NCBI GenBank assembly: GCA_037975125.1
Contig: CM075851.1
Span: 73,449,487 to 73,513,486 of the forward strand
Reading direction: 5' to 3'
Length of the DNA: 64,000 nt
From: Latrodectus hesperus
Taxonomy: Eukaryota > Arthropoda > Arachnida > Araneae > Theridiidae
Made by a program: the position numbers and the translations under genes. Under the pieces are notes generated by a model that was not told where the DNA came from, ran no database searches, and was given only the letters and a program-made list of their open reading frames with translations. Each line of letters opens with the position of its first letter. Position 1 is the first letter of the stretch. This document shows positions 10,755-25,300 of the stretch, piece by piece.

Positions 10755-13700
10755 CTAAATTGTAGAATTTGTCAAAGCATTATGCATAAATTGACGCGTC
10801 TTCTAATTCTAAAATTAGAGTCATTGTAAACGCCAGGCAATAAATACTCATGTATATATGTATCAGGAAGGCGGTCCTAAAAAGTGAAATGTTTAGAAAA
10901 TGTTATGAAGCAGAATTAAAGCAGGAGCTAACACAATGGTTCTCAACATTAAAGTTCTCACATACCTGTTATAAAAGTTTTTTAAATATCTTATTTAAAA
11001 TTTAATAACAATTTTCTCTCTATACATATGAAATACTATAAATGAAATAACATCATTAATGATGCTAGAAAATCAAACACTTGAATAAATAAAAATTTGT
11101 CAATTTTGGGATAGAAGAGATATGTAACTTTATATTTAAAAATAAAACCTTCTCAGCTTACTTACGCAAATTTATAATAAATATGCGTTAAATTTTACCA
11201 TACATTATTCATTTTTAAAACCTTCCTATTGCATAGCTTCCTAAATTTATCAAATGAATTCATTTTTCACTTAAACATTAAGCAAGCACAGTTAAATATA
11301 TAAAGAAAAAGAATTTGGAATAAATCACTAAAGCAGCTTTTACTTTGTTGAGTTTCGAAATTAAGTTTTAAAGTATACTGGTTGAATTCTATATAATTTT
11401 TCAATTTCTGCAACTGCATTTCAATCAATTTCAGTAGAAATAGTGGTTCTTAAGAAATAATACATTTTTTAATTCTTAGATGAAAAAAATTATTAAGCTT
11501 ACAAAGTAATAAAAGAAGAATAATTAAGAAACTTAATTATCACATTCACATAAAGAGGCATAAAATAAAAATTCTAAGATGAACTTTTGTTTTGCAGAAC
11601 TTTAATCTGCTCAGTGAATAAAATTGAGTATATAGTAGTCTACTTAATTTAATTCATTGAGCAGATTAAAGATAAAGTATATATATGTTTGTCAAGAAGT
11701 ATACATTTGTTTACATCTTAAGCATGCATTTTTTATATAATTCTAATTCCACATAACATCCTGCATAATAAAATGTAGAAATTATTTGGCATTAACTCAT
11801 TTTATGTACTTTGCTCAGGGATGTACGAAATTAATGATGGAAGTGCTTTTAATGACACAAAGATATGTTGCATTTCTTTCTCACTTGCATTAATTTATAA
11901 AATTTTCAATGATAATTTTGAATTCATACATCTAAAATTTAATACCTAGATTCAATGTTTTAAATGGAATATAATTTCCAACCCTAATATATATTTGAAT
12001 GCAAAGAAACAAATTCCTTCATGATCTTCTTAAAAAGTAAATTTATAATTTCATCATTATTTAAGTAATAAGTATGTTTATGTTATCTATTTTAAGTACA
12101 AACAGATCAAATGCATATTTATATTGATTGTTCCCTTTTTCATTATTTTTTAAGTTTATCCACGAAATTATCTTATCTACAATAGCTGTGCCATTTAATT
12201 CTGTGGACTATCAGGAATTTACTTTATAACAATAAATATATTAAAATAAAAAACTTATAACTTTAAATTTAATATGGAAAAAAGTCTTTCTCTTCTAAAA
12301 GAAATTATTTTATTAAATATTAATCAAAGTTTTTAGGCAATGCAATTCAAATTGCAAAACGGAACATACTTGGTTTAGCCTCTTCAAGCTTTTAAATTCA
12401 AACTGAAAGTTTCAGAAATAACTATTTACACATAAATATAATTTTCCTTATAGTAACAAAAAAAAAAAAAAAAAAATTCAAGATTTGTTTGTTGTTCTAT
12501 AATCACTTTCTTCACATGAAGACATCAATTTGATATTTATATACATACATATATTATTATTATTATAGTAGATTCAGAAACATTAATGTCCATGTCTAGA
12601 AGTGAAATTCAAAAACTTTTAGAACAGAAAGCTACATCACTAGCCATTCAATAACCAACACGTGAAATATTTTAAGTAATAGGTGACATTCTGTAATGAC
12701 TACTACATGTCTGTATAAATTATAAAGTAATCCAAAATTCTAAATTTCCAAAATAAAAATATTTAAGAACTTGCAGCACAATTATTAAAATTTTAAATTT
12801 ATATTTAATCAGATATAATTTCTTACTTTAAAGATGAGAATATGAAATTTAAAAGGATAAAATTCTTTTGTATTATTAACTTAATAAAAAGTTAAGGAAT
12901 TAAAAATAAGTGGGAAAAAGGAAATAATGATTTTCTCTGCAGATTCTTTTAAAATTTTACTATAGAATATATATATACAAAAGCATACTTTTCAAGATGA
13001 ATTACATTTCAATTATACACTAAACAATAACAAAACAAATAACTCTTCATATTGTTAATATAAAAATTTAAATGAATATCACTAATGGTATGTGTATCTC
13101 TTGAGTTGAGAACCATTGAGCTAATATTTTGAAACATCCAATAAACAGGTAGGCAACTTTCATAGTAATTTGTTTAAAAAATTACTATGGCAAGCAAGTT
13201 AATGCAATTATGGCATGCAAGTTAAAACAAATACTATGCAGAATAGAAAAAATATGGAAATCCCAAGCTAAGCAAAATACCATATAGAAAATATATAAAA
13301 GAATTTAATGATTATAACCAATAAATAATGCTGTTTCCCAACTGTAAAATTAATGTGCATAATACTTTTTGTTACTGTACAAAATTAAATGCTTAATTAA
13401 GATGCTTATATATTTTTCTGCAAATAAATAATATTTTATAAAAATATAAATTTATAATGGTCAATCTGATAATCAATGACAGCACTGTGGCAAGAAGTTG
13501 ATAAAATCAGAAATTCAGTAAACTTTTAATAAAAAAAATTGCACCACAATAAAGCATAGTATAATAAATACGAAGAATTGTAATTCATATAGTTATCAAT
13601 TCTTATATTGTGTTGTTAATCAAAAAATTAAGTGCATAAAAAATTAATTTTCCACGACATGTTTCATTACATTTTCTTTAAATGCATAATTTAACATCTT

Positions 13701-16336
13701 AAAAAAGTCACTGATTTTAAATATGAAGTATTTCATTTTTGTATATTGGTATTTTAAATGTTTACTAAGCTACCATGTTTAATATAAGAGCAAATGTTTC
13801 TTAACACTGATTTAATAATGAAAATTTATTTCTGCATAAATAATATTTGTGGAATTTAAAGTAACTATTTTACTTAGAAAAGGAAAAATGGTACAAAATT
13901 TTATTAAAATCTTATAGATTTGTATTTCTATTCAATTTAATGTTTGATTAAATTTAGTAAATAAATCAGAAAAGTTTTCAAAAATTAATTTTATAAATGA
14001 TAGTTAAAAAAATCTATTTGTTAAAATAAGAGAATGTTTTTCAGATAACTGCATTTACTTTCCCTATCACAAATTTAATGAAGAAATATTAAATATTAGT
14101 GATTAGAAACATACAATATTATGCATGCTTTTCTAAGTCTAATACTAAAATGTGTCTATACTATATAAACTAATTTAACTAAACAAATCCACACATTATC
14201 TATCACTTTCAAAACAAAAGCAGCCATCAGGCATGTGCGTGCAGATCCTCTATTGTTGCAAAAATAGGTTGAAGGTTGATGTCATAAAATTCTCATAATT
14301 TAAACTATAATTTATTGATCAAAATAAGCAACTCTTATATTAATAGAGAGACCGCTATTTAATATTTCTAATAAAGACTTGTCACTTCACAATTGAACAA
14401 GACTCAAAAGAAGCAGATTTTGTTATTGAATAAAATATATCTAATACTTAATAAGGCACCAAAATTAGAACAAGGTTTTCTGTAGGTTAATGTTTCCTCT
14501 TCTTAATATTCCAACTGTCCAGACAAATGTATTATTTTATGTGTGATTTTGTAATATGATTATAATATATTAAACTATATAATTTTTGGACAAAATTTAA
14601 AGTGAAATCAAAGATAAATGCAGAACAATTCAACACTTTTGAAAAATAAAATTGAGAAAATAAGTTAACAATATGATATAATGATGTTAAACATTTTAAT
14701 ACATTTAGATAAACATAATTCCTAAAAGCAATTACAGTATCACAAAAGATTAAAATGTAATTTACTAAAAAAACTAATGGATTTTCTTTGCACAATAATA
14801 TAGAAAAGTTCATGTTTCTTTCATTAGAGTAAAATTATTAATATATATAAAGATCTTTTAAATATAGTAGCAACATTTTATTTGAGTCAATTCTACCTTT
14901 TATAATTTAGCATTTAATATAAAAACTTTATTTATATAAAGAAATTTTTTTATAAAAAATATTTTTTATACAAAAAATACATGAAAATTTCTATATTAAC
15001 AGCGAGTCATTTTGCCATATTAGTTTTACTAAACATAGAATCACATAAATTGAGATATTATTTTTATTATTTCGAAACAAATTTAATATAATTTTATTGT
15101 TAATGAATATTACTGGATTCACTTTATATAATATGATTAAATATACTCAAAAACTTTACACTTCAATAATTAGGTGCTAATAAACTTACTGTAAGGATGA
15201 GAAAAGATCATTAGAAACTTACTTTTTTCTCAAAATTATTTATCCAATTTATTAATACAATATTAAAAACTATATAGGTTTTTTTACAATTTTATTTTTC
15301 CAATAAAGGAATAATTTGTGTTAAATATATATTACTCCATTATTTGACTTAACGAGTCAAATATTTTAACTTTCCTCCCAAGGTTGATTTTAATTTAATT
15401 TTTACTTGTTAATTAATAAGAGGAATTTTAACTTAAATTCAGTTACTGTTTAACAATGATAATTGTAAAGCTTGTTTACAATTATCATTGAAAACAAGAG
15501 TAATAAAAAGATTACAATATAAACTTAAATTCATATTTATCCTACTAGTATGAAAGCAAAGAATATAATGTTAACTGGTCATTTTTTAAAAATTTCAATT
15601 AAACTATTAGAATAGATTTACATTTATAAAAAAACTGCTTTATTCCCTTTATATAATAATCAATATTAATATTTTGTTAGATGACCATAAATTTAAACTT
15701 GAATTATAAATATTACTTCATTAAAATTTGAATTTAATTCCAAATAAATAAAACTAAATCTATTACTCTTAATTTTCGAATTCCAGGACGTGTAATAAGT
15801 TGACAATCATAAAGTTCAATTCTTTCAAGATTTTGACACATTACAAGATGGTCCAGAGATTGATCTGATATTAAAGGGCAATTATCTAATTCTAAAACTG
15901 ATAAGTGTTCTGCAGAACATGCACTTGTGCCAAGATGACGAATACCTTCATCTGTAATTAGTTCACAATGGGAAAGAGACTAAAACAAAAATAATCAATT
16001 AGAAAAGACGCTATAGCAACACAGAATAACCATAGGAAATAAATGTCTATTTTTTTAAATTTTAATTTAATTCATAATTGCACACACAGTTTTCTCTAAA
16101 AAACCTTAAATAATACTTTACTACAACAAAATAATTTTTTGGCGATATTTAAATAATTCATTAACAGTAAGAGAAAAATATTTCATAGAAGATATATAGA
16201 ATTAATATAAATAAATAAAAACTATAATAAACAAATTATTCCATTGCTAGCACAAAAATTGGTAATATGAAAAAAGAAATGGAATATAAAAATTGAAATT
16301 CACTATCTCAAGTCATTGTCATTAAATTTTATTACT

Positions 16337-16383
<47 letters not shown>

Positions 16384-19300
16384 CATGCAAATTTAAAATA
16401 TTTTGCATAATACATAGTTTAATTACATATACTATTTGGAATATATATTTTTTAGTGAAGTATGTTTAGGAAATTTTTTAATTAACCTTAAAATTTATAA
16501 GATTCTATCAATTTAAAGATTTTGTATTTATTTTAAATAACTATACTACAAAGCGTTTTAAATACTCCAAAATTTGTTTTTACAAAATGGGAAACAGTAC
16601 GATAGAGAACTGTTAAATAATTTTAACATTAACTTTCATGCACATCTTTAATGATTTTTAACTTATTTTTAGCATCAAATTTCTTGTAGGATATTAGAAT
16701 TGAATTCAAAATCAATTTTAAATGTTCATAAAAGGAAAATAATGCTGTTTATAAAATTCTATCAGATAATTTTTCTAAAATTTTTTACAGTACTTTCAAG
16801 GATAATTTGACAAAGAAAGCTGTATCACATTAATTTTTCAATTAAATTTAATCTTATGGAACAAATTTCCTAAGAACAAAGTAAGCAACATTTTTCTTTA
16901 AAATATTCAATTATTAAAAAGAAAAATATTTATTAGTGAGGAAAAATATTTCAACATCACATTTTAACAGATTTATGCACCTTTCTTGTTTCATGATACT
17001 AAAAGTTAAACGATACATATAAAGACTTTCTTTGAGTACAAAAATAAATAGAAAAATAATATCTCTCATAAATTCTAAGCTATAACAATATTAGTTTATA
17101 AAATTATTCATAAAAATAAATATAAAATTAATATTCTATTTTAACATACAATATACAATTTAATGAAACATTTCCTTCTCTTATATTAATTTCTTTGATG
17201 TTCAAGAGACAAAAATGAATTCAGGCAATTTAGTGAAATAAAGGATAGAAAAGCATAATGACATACTTTTTTACTGGGAAGAATAATCACAAAATCATAA
17301 CCAACATAAAAATCAATATACTAGTTTCTTAAATGAAAATTTTCATACAATGCTTGAATAATAAAGGATTGAACAATATGTTTGAATATCTTGAAACATT
17401 TTCACAAATATAATGAGTAAAACATTATTTTATTGAATAGAGATGCAAAACTACATAATAAAAATATATTTAAGAAATAATTTCCTTAGGATTATCTTCA
17501 ACTTTACATCTTATTAAAATGTTACACAGCTTGATTATTGGAATACCAATTAATTTTAATAAGAAAACATTTGTCACACAAGATATAACATAACTTCTGA
17601 ATATTTTCAATTAAGATAATCAAGAAATAAATGTTTATGATAAATATAATGTAAAAATCCTAATTTTAGACTTTGGGTACTCTTACAAATTAAAACCAGA
17701 TAAAATGTGTTAGCTTCCTACATCTAATCAATATTGATGATTAACCATAGAGAAATTTTTGTAATAGAGTAATATATCACAGTAGAAAGTTTTTATCCTG
17801 AATAACTATAATAATCGGCAGATATACATATATACATATATATACAGTATGTCCACTAAAGTCCCTTGCCACCCTCTTAACTTCGGAATGGCTGCTGCTG
17901 CTATATTCATAAAAGTAGTGTCTAGATATAGTAAAGTAGCCATGCGCTACTGAATGAAACCACCTACTGTGCCACCAGGTGGAAAACTGGAGTTAGCATT
18001 CGCATCTCGAAAACAGGACAAGATAGTTATAAAAATGATTTACAAAGTTGTAGAGCATCCTCGATTTAGTACGAAAAGATACCTTGTAGGCATTAATGTG
18101 AAGAATACAACGGTTAAAACACGCATTTGTTGTTTCGTGCTGTGACGTGGCACATCGTACGTGTGCATATTTGAAAAAACAAACAAAAAAATAAGTAAAT
18201 AAAAATAAATAAAAAATCGTTTTCATGATTACATTTTTCACTCTTATTTCAAAATGGGAAGAATGGAAGTATTAAAAATAATTCCAACAATTTGTATGCA
18301 TTTTGCAAATATGTAAGAAACATAACGCCTGTTCACCTGAGACAGCTACAAAAGAAACATCATATTAGGGCTGTAGTACATTGATGCTTATGATCATGGC
18401 TGAGTATTCAAAAGCTGAGTATTATGAGATGGCTTTACTGTACGGTGAACGTCGACACAAGGCACGATCAGCAGCAAGGTTGTACCGCCAACAATTCCTT
18501 GCAGGCCCAGATCCTTCTCATCAAACCATCCTAACTGTTGTAGGTTGCGTTACTAGTCGACCTCGATCTGGCAGATCAGCTAAGGTAGGACGGCAAGTTC
18601 AACCGGATGAGGTATAAGCATATGCCCTCACATATCCAAAATGCAGCGCAAGAGAGATCCGTCAATACTGTGGTCTCTCCAAAAGTCAGGTTTGGAAAAT
18701 GCTAAGCGAATCAGATGCTCATCCATACCAACCAACGCCTGAACAGGTTTTAACGAACGGGGATGGCGAGCGATGCTATGCATGGTACAACCTCTCCATG
18801 AATCGGATACGGGTCCAGCCAACATTCTTGGCAGATATAATATGAACAGATGAGGCATGCTTTTCACGGAATGGCACGTACAATAGGCAAAGCATCCATT
18901 ACTGGGCGCTGTAAAATCCTAAATGTTTCGTCGACATTTGACATCAAATGCAGTATGCTATTCACATTTGGTGCGCAATTAACAATGACAAGCTGATAGG
19001 CCCAATATTTTACAATGGCACGTTAACAGGTGCACGATATTTACAATTGCTACAGAAAGTAATACCCGATTTTGTGGAGAACCTGCTGTTGTTTAATCTT
19101 AAAAATCTATGGTTTCAACATGATGGCGCGCCTGCTCACAAGACATCTCCAGTGAAGCAGTACCTCGTCAAGGAATTTGGCAACCAAATACTAGGGTACA
19201 GTGGTTTCGAAGAGTAGCCTTCACGTTCTCCTGATCTGACTCCACTGGACTTTTTCCTGTGGGGATACTTGAAACAGATGTATGCGACCCCTCCACAAAT

Positions 19301-22300
19301 ATTGCAGGACCTTAAACGATGCATTACGGTTGCGTGTTCCAAATGTGCATTGCAGCTGACGGTAAGAAGTTTGAATATCTTAAATAAAGTATATTGTTAT
19401 AATTAGTCTTTTTTTCTTTCTTAGATTTTTTGTCACGTTACAGCACGAAACAACAAATGCACGCTTTAACCATTATATTCTTCACATTAATGCCTACAAG
19501 GTATCTTTTCGAACTAAATCGAGGATGCTCGACAACTTTGTAAATCACTTTTTCTCTCTATCTTGTTCCGTTTTTGAGATAGGAATGCTAGCTTCGCAGT
19601 TTTCCACCAGGTGACGCAGTAGTCTGTTTTTATTCAGTAGCACATGGCTACTTTACTATACCTAGACACCACTTTTATAAATATAGTAGCAGCCATTCCG
19701 AAGATAAGAGGATGGCAAGGGACTTTAGTGGACATACTGTATATATATATAATTTTCTACAATGCAGTAGGCAGTAATAAATTTGAAATATTTAAAAACC
19801 TTATTTTTTCCATTAATATATATAATTTGTTCTTTTCTTTAAATGTTCAACATTTTAATTACATATATATTAATGGTGAAAAAATACTTTACACCTTTGT
19901 ACATTTATTTTATATAAAAAATAATTTTTTATTCATGTTAAACCTTATTTTATTGAAAATTAAATATTAAACCTATGGGAATATTACCACTTATGTCTTT
20001 TTAAATTATTGATAAATTTTTGTACACAAGTTAAAAAAAACCCAATAAATAATTTAAAATATAAAATTATAGCTAACTAAATGAGCATTGCCTTAAATCT
20101 CCACCACCATATAATTTATTGAATGAAGAATAAAAAATTTTATGCAATGCAAAAAAGCAAACTCACTAGCTTTCATGTTTAATAAATATGATTTAGTAGA
20201 TCCTTAAAGTATTACCTCAATTTAATTAATACAATATTAAGGAATAACTGTACAAATGTGGCTTGTATTGATTGTAGTTCTAAAAACAATATTTCTATCT
20301 TGTAATTGAATACAAATGATAATCACATTGACATTCCCATCACCTATATGCATAGTAGTGGATTTTGCAAAAATGATTAATTTATTGACAGCAGAGGGAT
20401 TGACTGTAATGGTATGACAGCATCTTTTAAAATAAAAAGGTTCTAGGCTCTATACCAGCTACAGCTGAATGATAGATGAATATTATGCTTTGGCCCTCTG
20501 CATACACACCTGTCAGAGTGAATGCATGGGAGTTTTCCAGATTTTCTTCCCTGTGATACATGATTGTGGCCCAATTGGTTAGAGCTCCATTCTCATTACT
20601 AGGAGGCAGTAAATTTGAATCTTGATTTAAATTAAGACCAATTATTCAACTAAAGGTGGTTGGGGCACATTAAATAGGTTGTGATCACGATGTTCTGTAA
20701 ATTAATGATACCATTAGGTCAAGAATTGGGTGGTTTACTTGTTTAGTTCTTTTTTCTAATAGACAGGCTCCTATTCAGTAGCTTAATCTAATTGGTAGAG
20801 CCCAATTCTGGTCTAAGTACAGAGAATTATGCTGTGCTCATTCATTCACCCATGAAGACTATGCAGAAAGTAAAATTATGCCATGAATATAAAAATGCCT
20901 TAAAACAATGTAGGGCCAATAGGCTGTGCCCCTATGATGTGAAAAAACAATTATGATTTCTTAATGAAAGCTCTTATAACTTTCCTCATGTCAAAAATGA
21001 TTCTCATTTATTCTTATATTAAACCTTTATACATCTAAAATAAAACGTTAAAACTCCTCAATACTTATGCATTCTTAAACACAGTTCAAGAACCAGATTT
21101 ATTAATGAAAATTTTAAAACACTTTAAACTGAAAACCTAGAATTTCCTTTGACTTATAGATTTTATAGTTTAAAAAAAGGCACAAAAGGATGATATTTCA
21201 AATTCTGATACAGAAAACAAGCTGGTAAGTTAAATTAAAACATAAAAGAATTTGCAATATAATCCTGATATAATAGAAAGTAATATTTATAAGCTTCATA
21301 AACACTGAAATTAAACAAGAGTTTCAACTCAATTTATAATTATTGAACTATTTTATTCTCATTTTAGATTATTATTATTCTCATTATGTAAAAATTTAAT
21401 AGTAAAAATAAATTAAATTTTATATACTATTTAAAGGAAAAAAAAACTTACTAATTTTTGTAAACGTGGACAACCAGCAGCAAGGTAGCATAAAGTATTG
21501 TCAGTTATCTGAAAAAAAATTTCAAATACTCAATGAAAAGAAAGATGAAAAATACTATGCAAAGTATATTTTTAGTTCCATTGATTAAAGAAATCGAATC
21601 TGTAAATGAAAAATAACAATTCTTTATTTTTTTCATCTGTTTACAAATTTTCACATTTTTAATTATTACATATGACATATACATATGTCTAAACATTACT
21701 AATCCATATGACTAGCATGCAGAAACTAAATTTTATTAAATTAAAATAGAATATGCAAATAAAAATAATTTTCCCAACATGAAAGGCTAAAATTAAAACA
21801 GCAAACTTTAATGTACCAGGTGTATGCATATCAAATCAGATGACAATGTCGCCACACACATATACAAACATTATGAAACAGTGACACATGATTTTTTTAT
21901 AGTTTGACCTTTGATATTCACGTTAGTTTACATTTGGACGAGTTTAAGCATGCATTGTTTCTTATTTTTACTGTGTTGAAAATGTTGAAGATTTTATGCC
22001 TTCCTACCACGATTTGCGGAGACCATTAATTTTTTGTTGCAATCTGAAGTAAAATGTTGCTGAATCGCATCAAATGCTTGTAGAAACATAGGATAGCAAT
22101 GCTCTGAGGTGTGCGCAGTGCTACAGGTGGTTTGGTTAAGTTTCAAAATGGTGATTTCTGTGTGATAAACAAGGAGCCAAGCAGACCAGCAAAAAAAATT
22201 TGAAGATGTTGAACTGTAAACATTAATTAAGATGATGGCCAAACGGAAGAATATCTTGCAGAACAATTGAATGTTGATCAGAGCATTGTTTCCTGTCGTC

Positions 22301-25300
22301 TCAAAGCAATGGCAAGATAATTAAAGTCGATAGATAGGTACCACACGAGGCAACGGACTGTCAGCAGGAAAACCCAAAAATTGTGTGTGAAATGCTGCTT
22401 GCCCGCTACAAATATAAATCATATTTCCATTGTATTGTGACTGGCGATGAAAATTTTATTTATTTTGAGAATCTCAAGTGCAATTGATCATATGATAATC
22501 CGGGACATCCGTCCAAATCGACCGCAAGACAATGCTGTGTATTTTCTGTGACCAGGAGGAGCCAATCTATTATGAGCTTCACAAACCCAGTGAAACATTA
22601 ATACTGATTGCTACAAGCAACAATTACTTGATTTGAACGATGCTATACTCGAAAAACGCAAGCAATACAAGAAACGGTAGCACAAAATGATTTTCCTTGA
22701 TGACAACACCTCTCCTGCTAAACTGACCAAGGACATTGTTAAGGCACTCGACCTGAAGCTATTAGCATATGCGGCTATTTCGCCAAACTTGACTCCTTCA
22801 GATTACTAGCTGTTTGCTGGTTTGTTTGTCGCTCAACGGTCATTTTTTGCACACGAGGGCTAATTAGACCGGGACTTACGGTTTAAAGTGGATTCCGAAC
22901 CACTACAAACATCCATGCCCAAGGTGGGATTCGAACCCACGAACTGTTGAACCGAAGGCAAGAGCGCTAACCATTCGGCTGCCAGCTCGGCTACTACCTG
23001 TTTGCATCATTGGGACATGCATTGGCTGACAAGCATTTCAATTTTTACGAAAATGTCAAATCTTGGCTTGATGACTACCTGGCTTCAAAAAACCGATCAT
23101 TTTTTTGATGTGGTATTCACAAATTGCCCAAATGATGGGTAAAATGTGTAGCTGGTGGTGGAAATTATTTCAAATAAAGAATTATTAACAGTTTTTGCAA
23201 ATTTATTGGGTCTTTTTTTAAAACAATCATCTCATTTCATATGCATATACCTGGTATATTATTTTAAAATATTTGAGTAAACAAAATCACACATACTGCA
23301 TTCGAAAATTTTAAACACATTTAATACTCTTTCACATACTTATTAAACGATTTAAAGAGGATAAAATGTTAAATGGAATAATGAAATACAGAATATAAGA
23401 TTTAAAACTTGTTGTAACGTTACGCTCTATAACGAAACAACTCAAAAAAGTTTAAGCAGGGCTGACATCTACCCGATGTCGTATTTCGACAGATTAATTA
23501 ATTTTACTGAATAAAACTCAGAATGTGAAACGAAACTAACATTTAATAAAGCACACAGAACATTACAAACTACATGGACAAAGTTACAAGGTCTACTAAA
23601 GAGAAAAAGTAATATAAACATATGACGTCAGCTCGTGCGGGATGCGCACGGCACATGATTGGTGGGTGAGGTGCTGCCATTCGCAACATCCTCCCCCTTT
23701 TTGAGGAGCTGGATAGCTACTCAAAAACATCAGCTACAGTCACTAGGTTCAGTTTTTTAGGTCTTCTTATGGCACGACCACACCTGGTAACTTGAGGTTG
23801 TGTGACCTCTGAAGACGGACTCGGCGATTTCACAGATTCAGTCTGTTGAATACTCTGCAGTGGCAAGCTCTCCAAGTCATCTCCACTGACTTCGAGCGGA
23901 AACACACGCTGAATTGGACGCACTATTGTAGAAGACTGAGTTTTTAATTTGACAGTTCTAACTTGTCCATCCTTACCCGGAATTAGCTCCAACACCCGGG
24001 CTAAAGGCCACTGAAGACGTTTTCTCACATCGTCCCCAATCAAGACGATATCACCAGGACGAATGTTATACGACTGAGGATTTTGTCTTTGTCGTTGAAT
24101 CAACAGACCCAAATATTCGTTCCTAAATCTCTTTCTCAGTGCCACGATCACTTTGGATCGAAATCTTAATCGCTTGCGGTAGTGGTTGGCATCTCGCATA
24201 TCTAAATCTTTATCGTCGACAATTGATCTGTCAATCAGAAACATTGCAGGAGTAATAGGCGTGAGATCTTGCATGTCTTCGGATAGATATGTCAATGGAC
24301 GGGAGTTAACAACTTTTTCGCACTCGCATAAGATAGTCATTAGCTCTTCATACGTAAATATTGCTTTTCCCAAAGATCTTCGAAGAAGCTCCTTCACTGT
24401 TCTCACAAGCCTCTCCCAGAAACCACCCCACCAGGCAGCTGTGGGGGGTATAAATTTCCACGCTATGCGTTGTATTTCTGCATAGCGGGAAACTTCGTTC
24501 CAATCGATGGCAGCTAATTCGTTATATGCTCCTCTAAAATTTGTGCCGTTATCTGAATATATTACTCGAGGTCTTCCTCTTCTAGCCACAAAACGACGAA
24601 AAGACAATAAAAAGGCGTCAGAAGAGAGTGAAGACACCAATTCAAGATGGACAGCACGGAATAGAGCACAAGTATAGAGGACAATCCATACTTTACTACC
24701 ACCTTTTATGTACAAGGGACCAGCCAAATCTATTCCTACCACTTCGAATACAGCGGCATCTTCAACTCGATTAGCAGGTAGGGAAACTGGATCAGTCATT
24801 GGAGATTTACTTTTAAATCGCCGGCATCTAACACAAGCATTCCATATTTTTCTAATAGTTTTCCTTCCACCTAGTATCCAATATTTTTCACGAATTATGC
24901 TGAGAAGTAACTGTGTACCAGCATGATAATTCGTAGTGTGAAAATGCTCTATAAGTCTTTGAGTAAAGATACAATTGTTAGGCAGTAGGATTGGCGAAAG
25001 AAAGTGAGGAGCATCAATACGTTCAGTAATTCGAGTCTTTACACGGAAGATATTGTTGTCATCTTTAAATACACACAAGTTTGATATTGACTTTTCATCT
25101 GGAAAACTTTGAGTTTGTACAGAATGAATTAGTCGGATCTCAGCATTCTCTATCTCCTCTAGGCTTAATTCCCCAACTTTTCTCTGATTAAAACTACTTC
25201 TTGCATTGTTAACAAATCGTAGAACCCAAGCCACTAAACTTATGATCGAATGAAATTTGGAAAATTTCTCAGCGTACCATGGCATATTTTTCTCTGTCAA

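Larger units (their letters stand above)
17845..19739 (+). mobile_element. Tc1/mariner superfamily element with long terminal inverted repeats
   Basis: The 1,895-bp element starts and ends with CAGTATGTCCACTAAAGTCC in inverted orientation and is flanked by TA on both sides (17843-17844, 19740-19741), the target duplication of this superfamily. The inverted repeats are about 308 bp each, far longer than in classical mariner. Between them is one transposase reading frame broken by stops. It lies in FBXL intron 13, antisense to the host gene. The arms have diverged by scattered substitutions, so the insertion is not recent. Confidence 0.92.
21816..23254 (+). mobile_element. mariner element (mauritiana-like) with a nested SINE
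   Basis: Terminal inverted repeats CCAGGTGTATGCATATCAAA and, inverted at the right end, CCAGGTATATGCATATGAAA match over about 28 bp and are flanked by TA (21814-21815, 23255-23256). Length is 1,439 bp; without the SINE and its duplicated target it is about 1.25 kb, the typical mariner size. The transposase between the ends is broken. The element lies in FBXL intron 12, opposite to the host gene. Confidence 0.9.

Noticed and set aside
14532..14813. 93-codon minus-strand frame in intron 14, and similar frames at 19644, 44301, 49306 and 53923
   Set aside because: Composed almost wholly of AT-rich codons (I, K, N, F, Y, L), with no conserved motif; expected by chance in DNA this AT-rich.
18396..19406. 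Functional transposase
   Set aside because: Five in-frame stop codons.
22818..22991. Possible genuine tRNA gene (perfect B box and T-arm)
   Set aside because: The acceptor stem does not close properly, the unit has a 100-base extra body, it is flanked by a target duplication, and the same 174-bp unit recurs at 43323 and elsewhere: it is a SINE.
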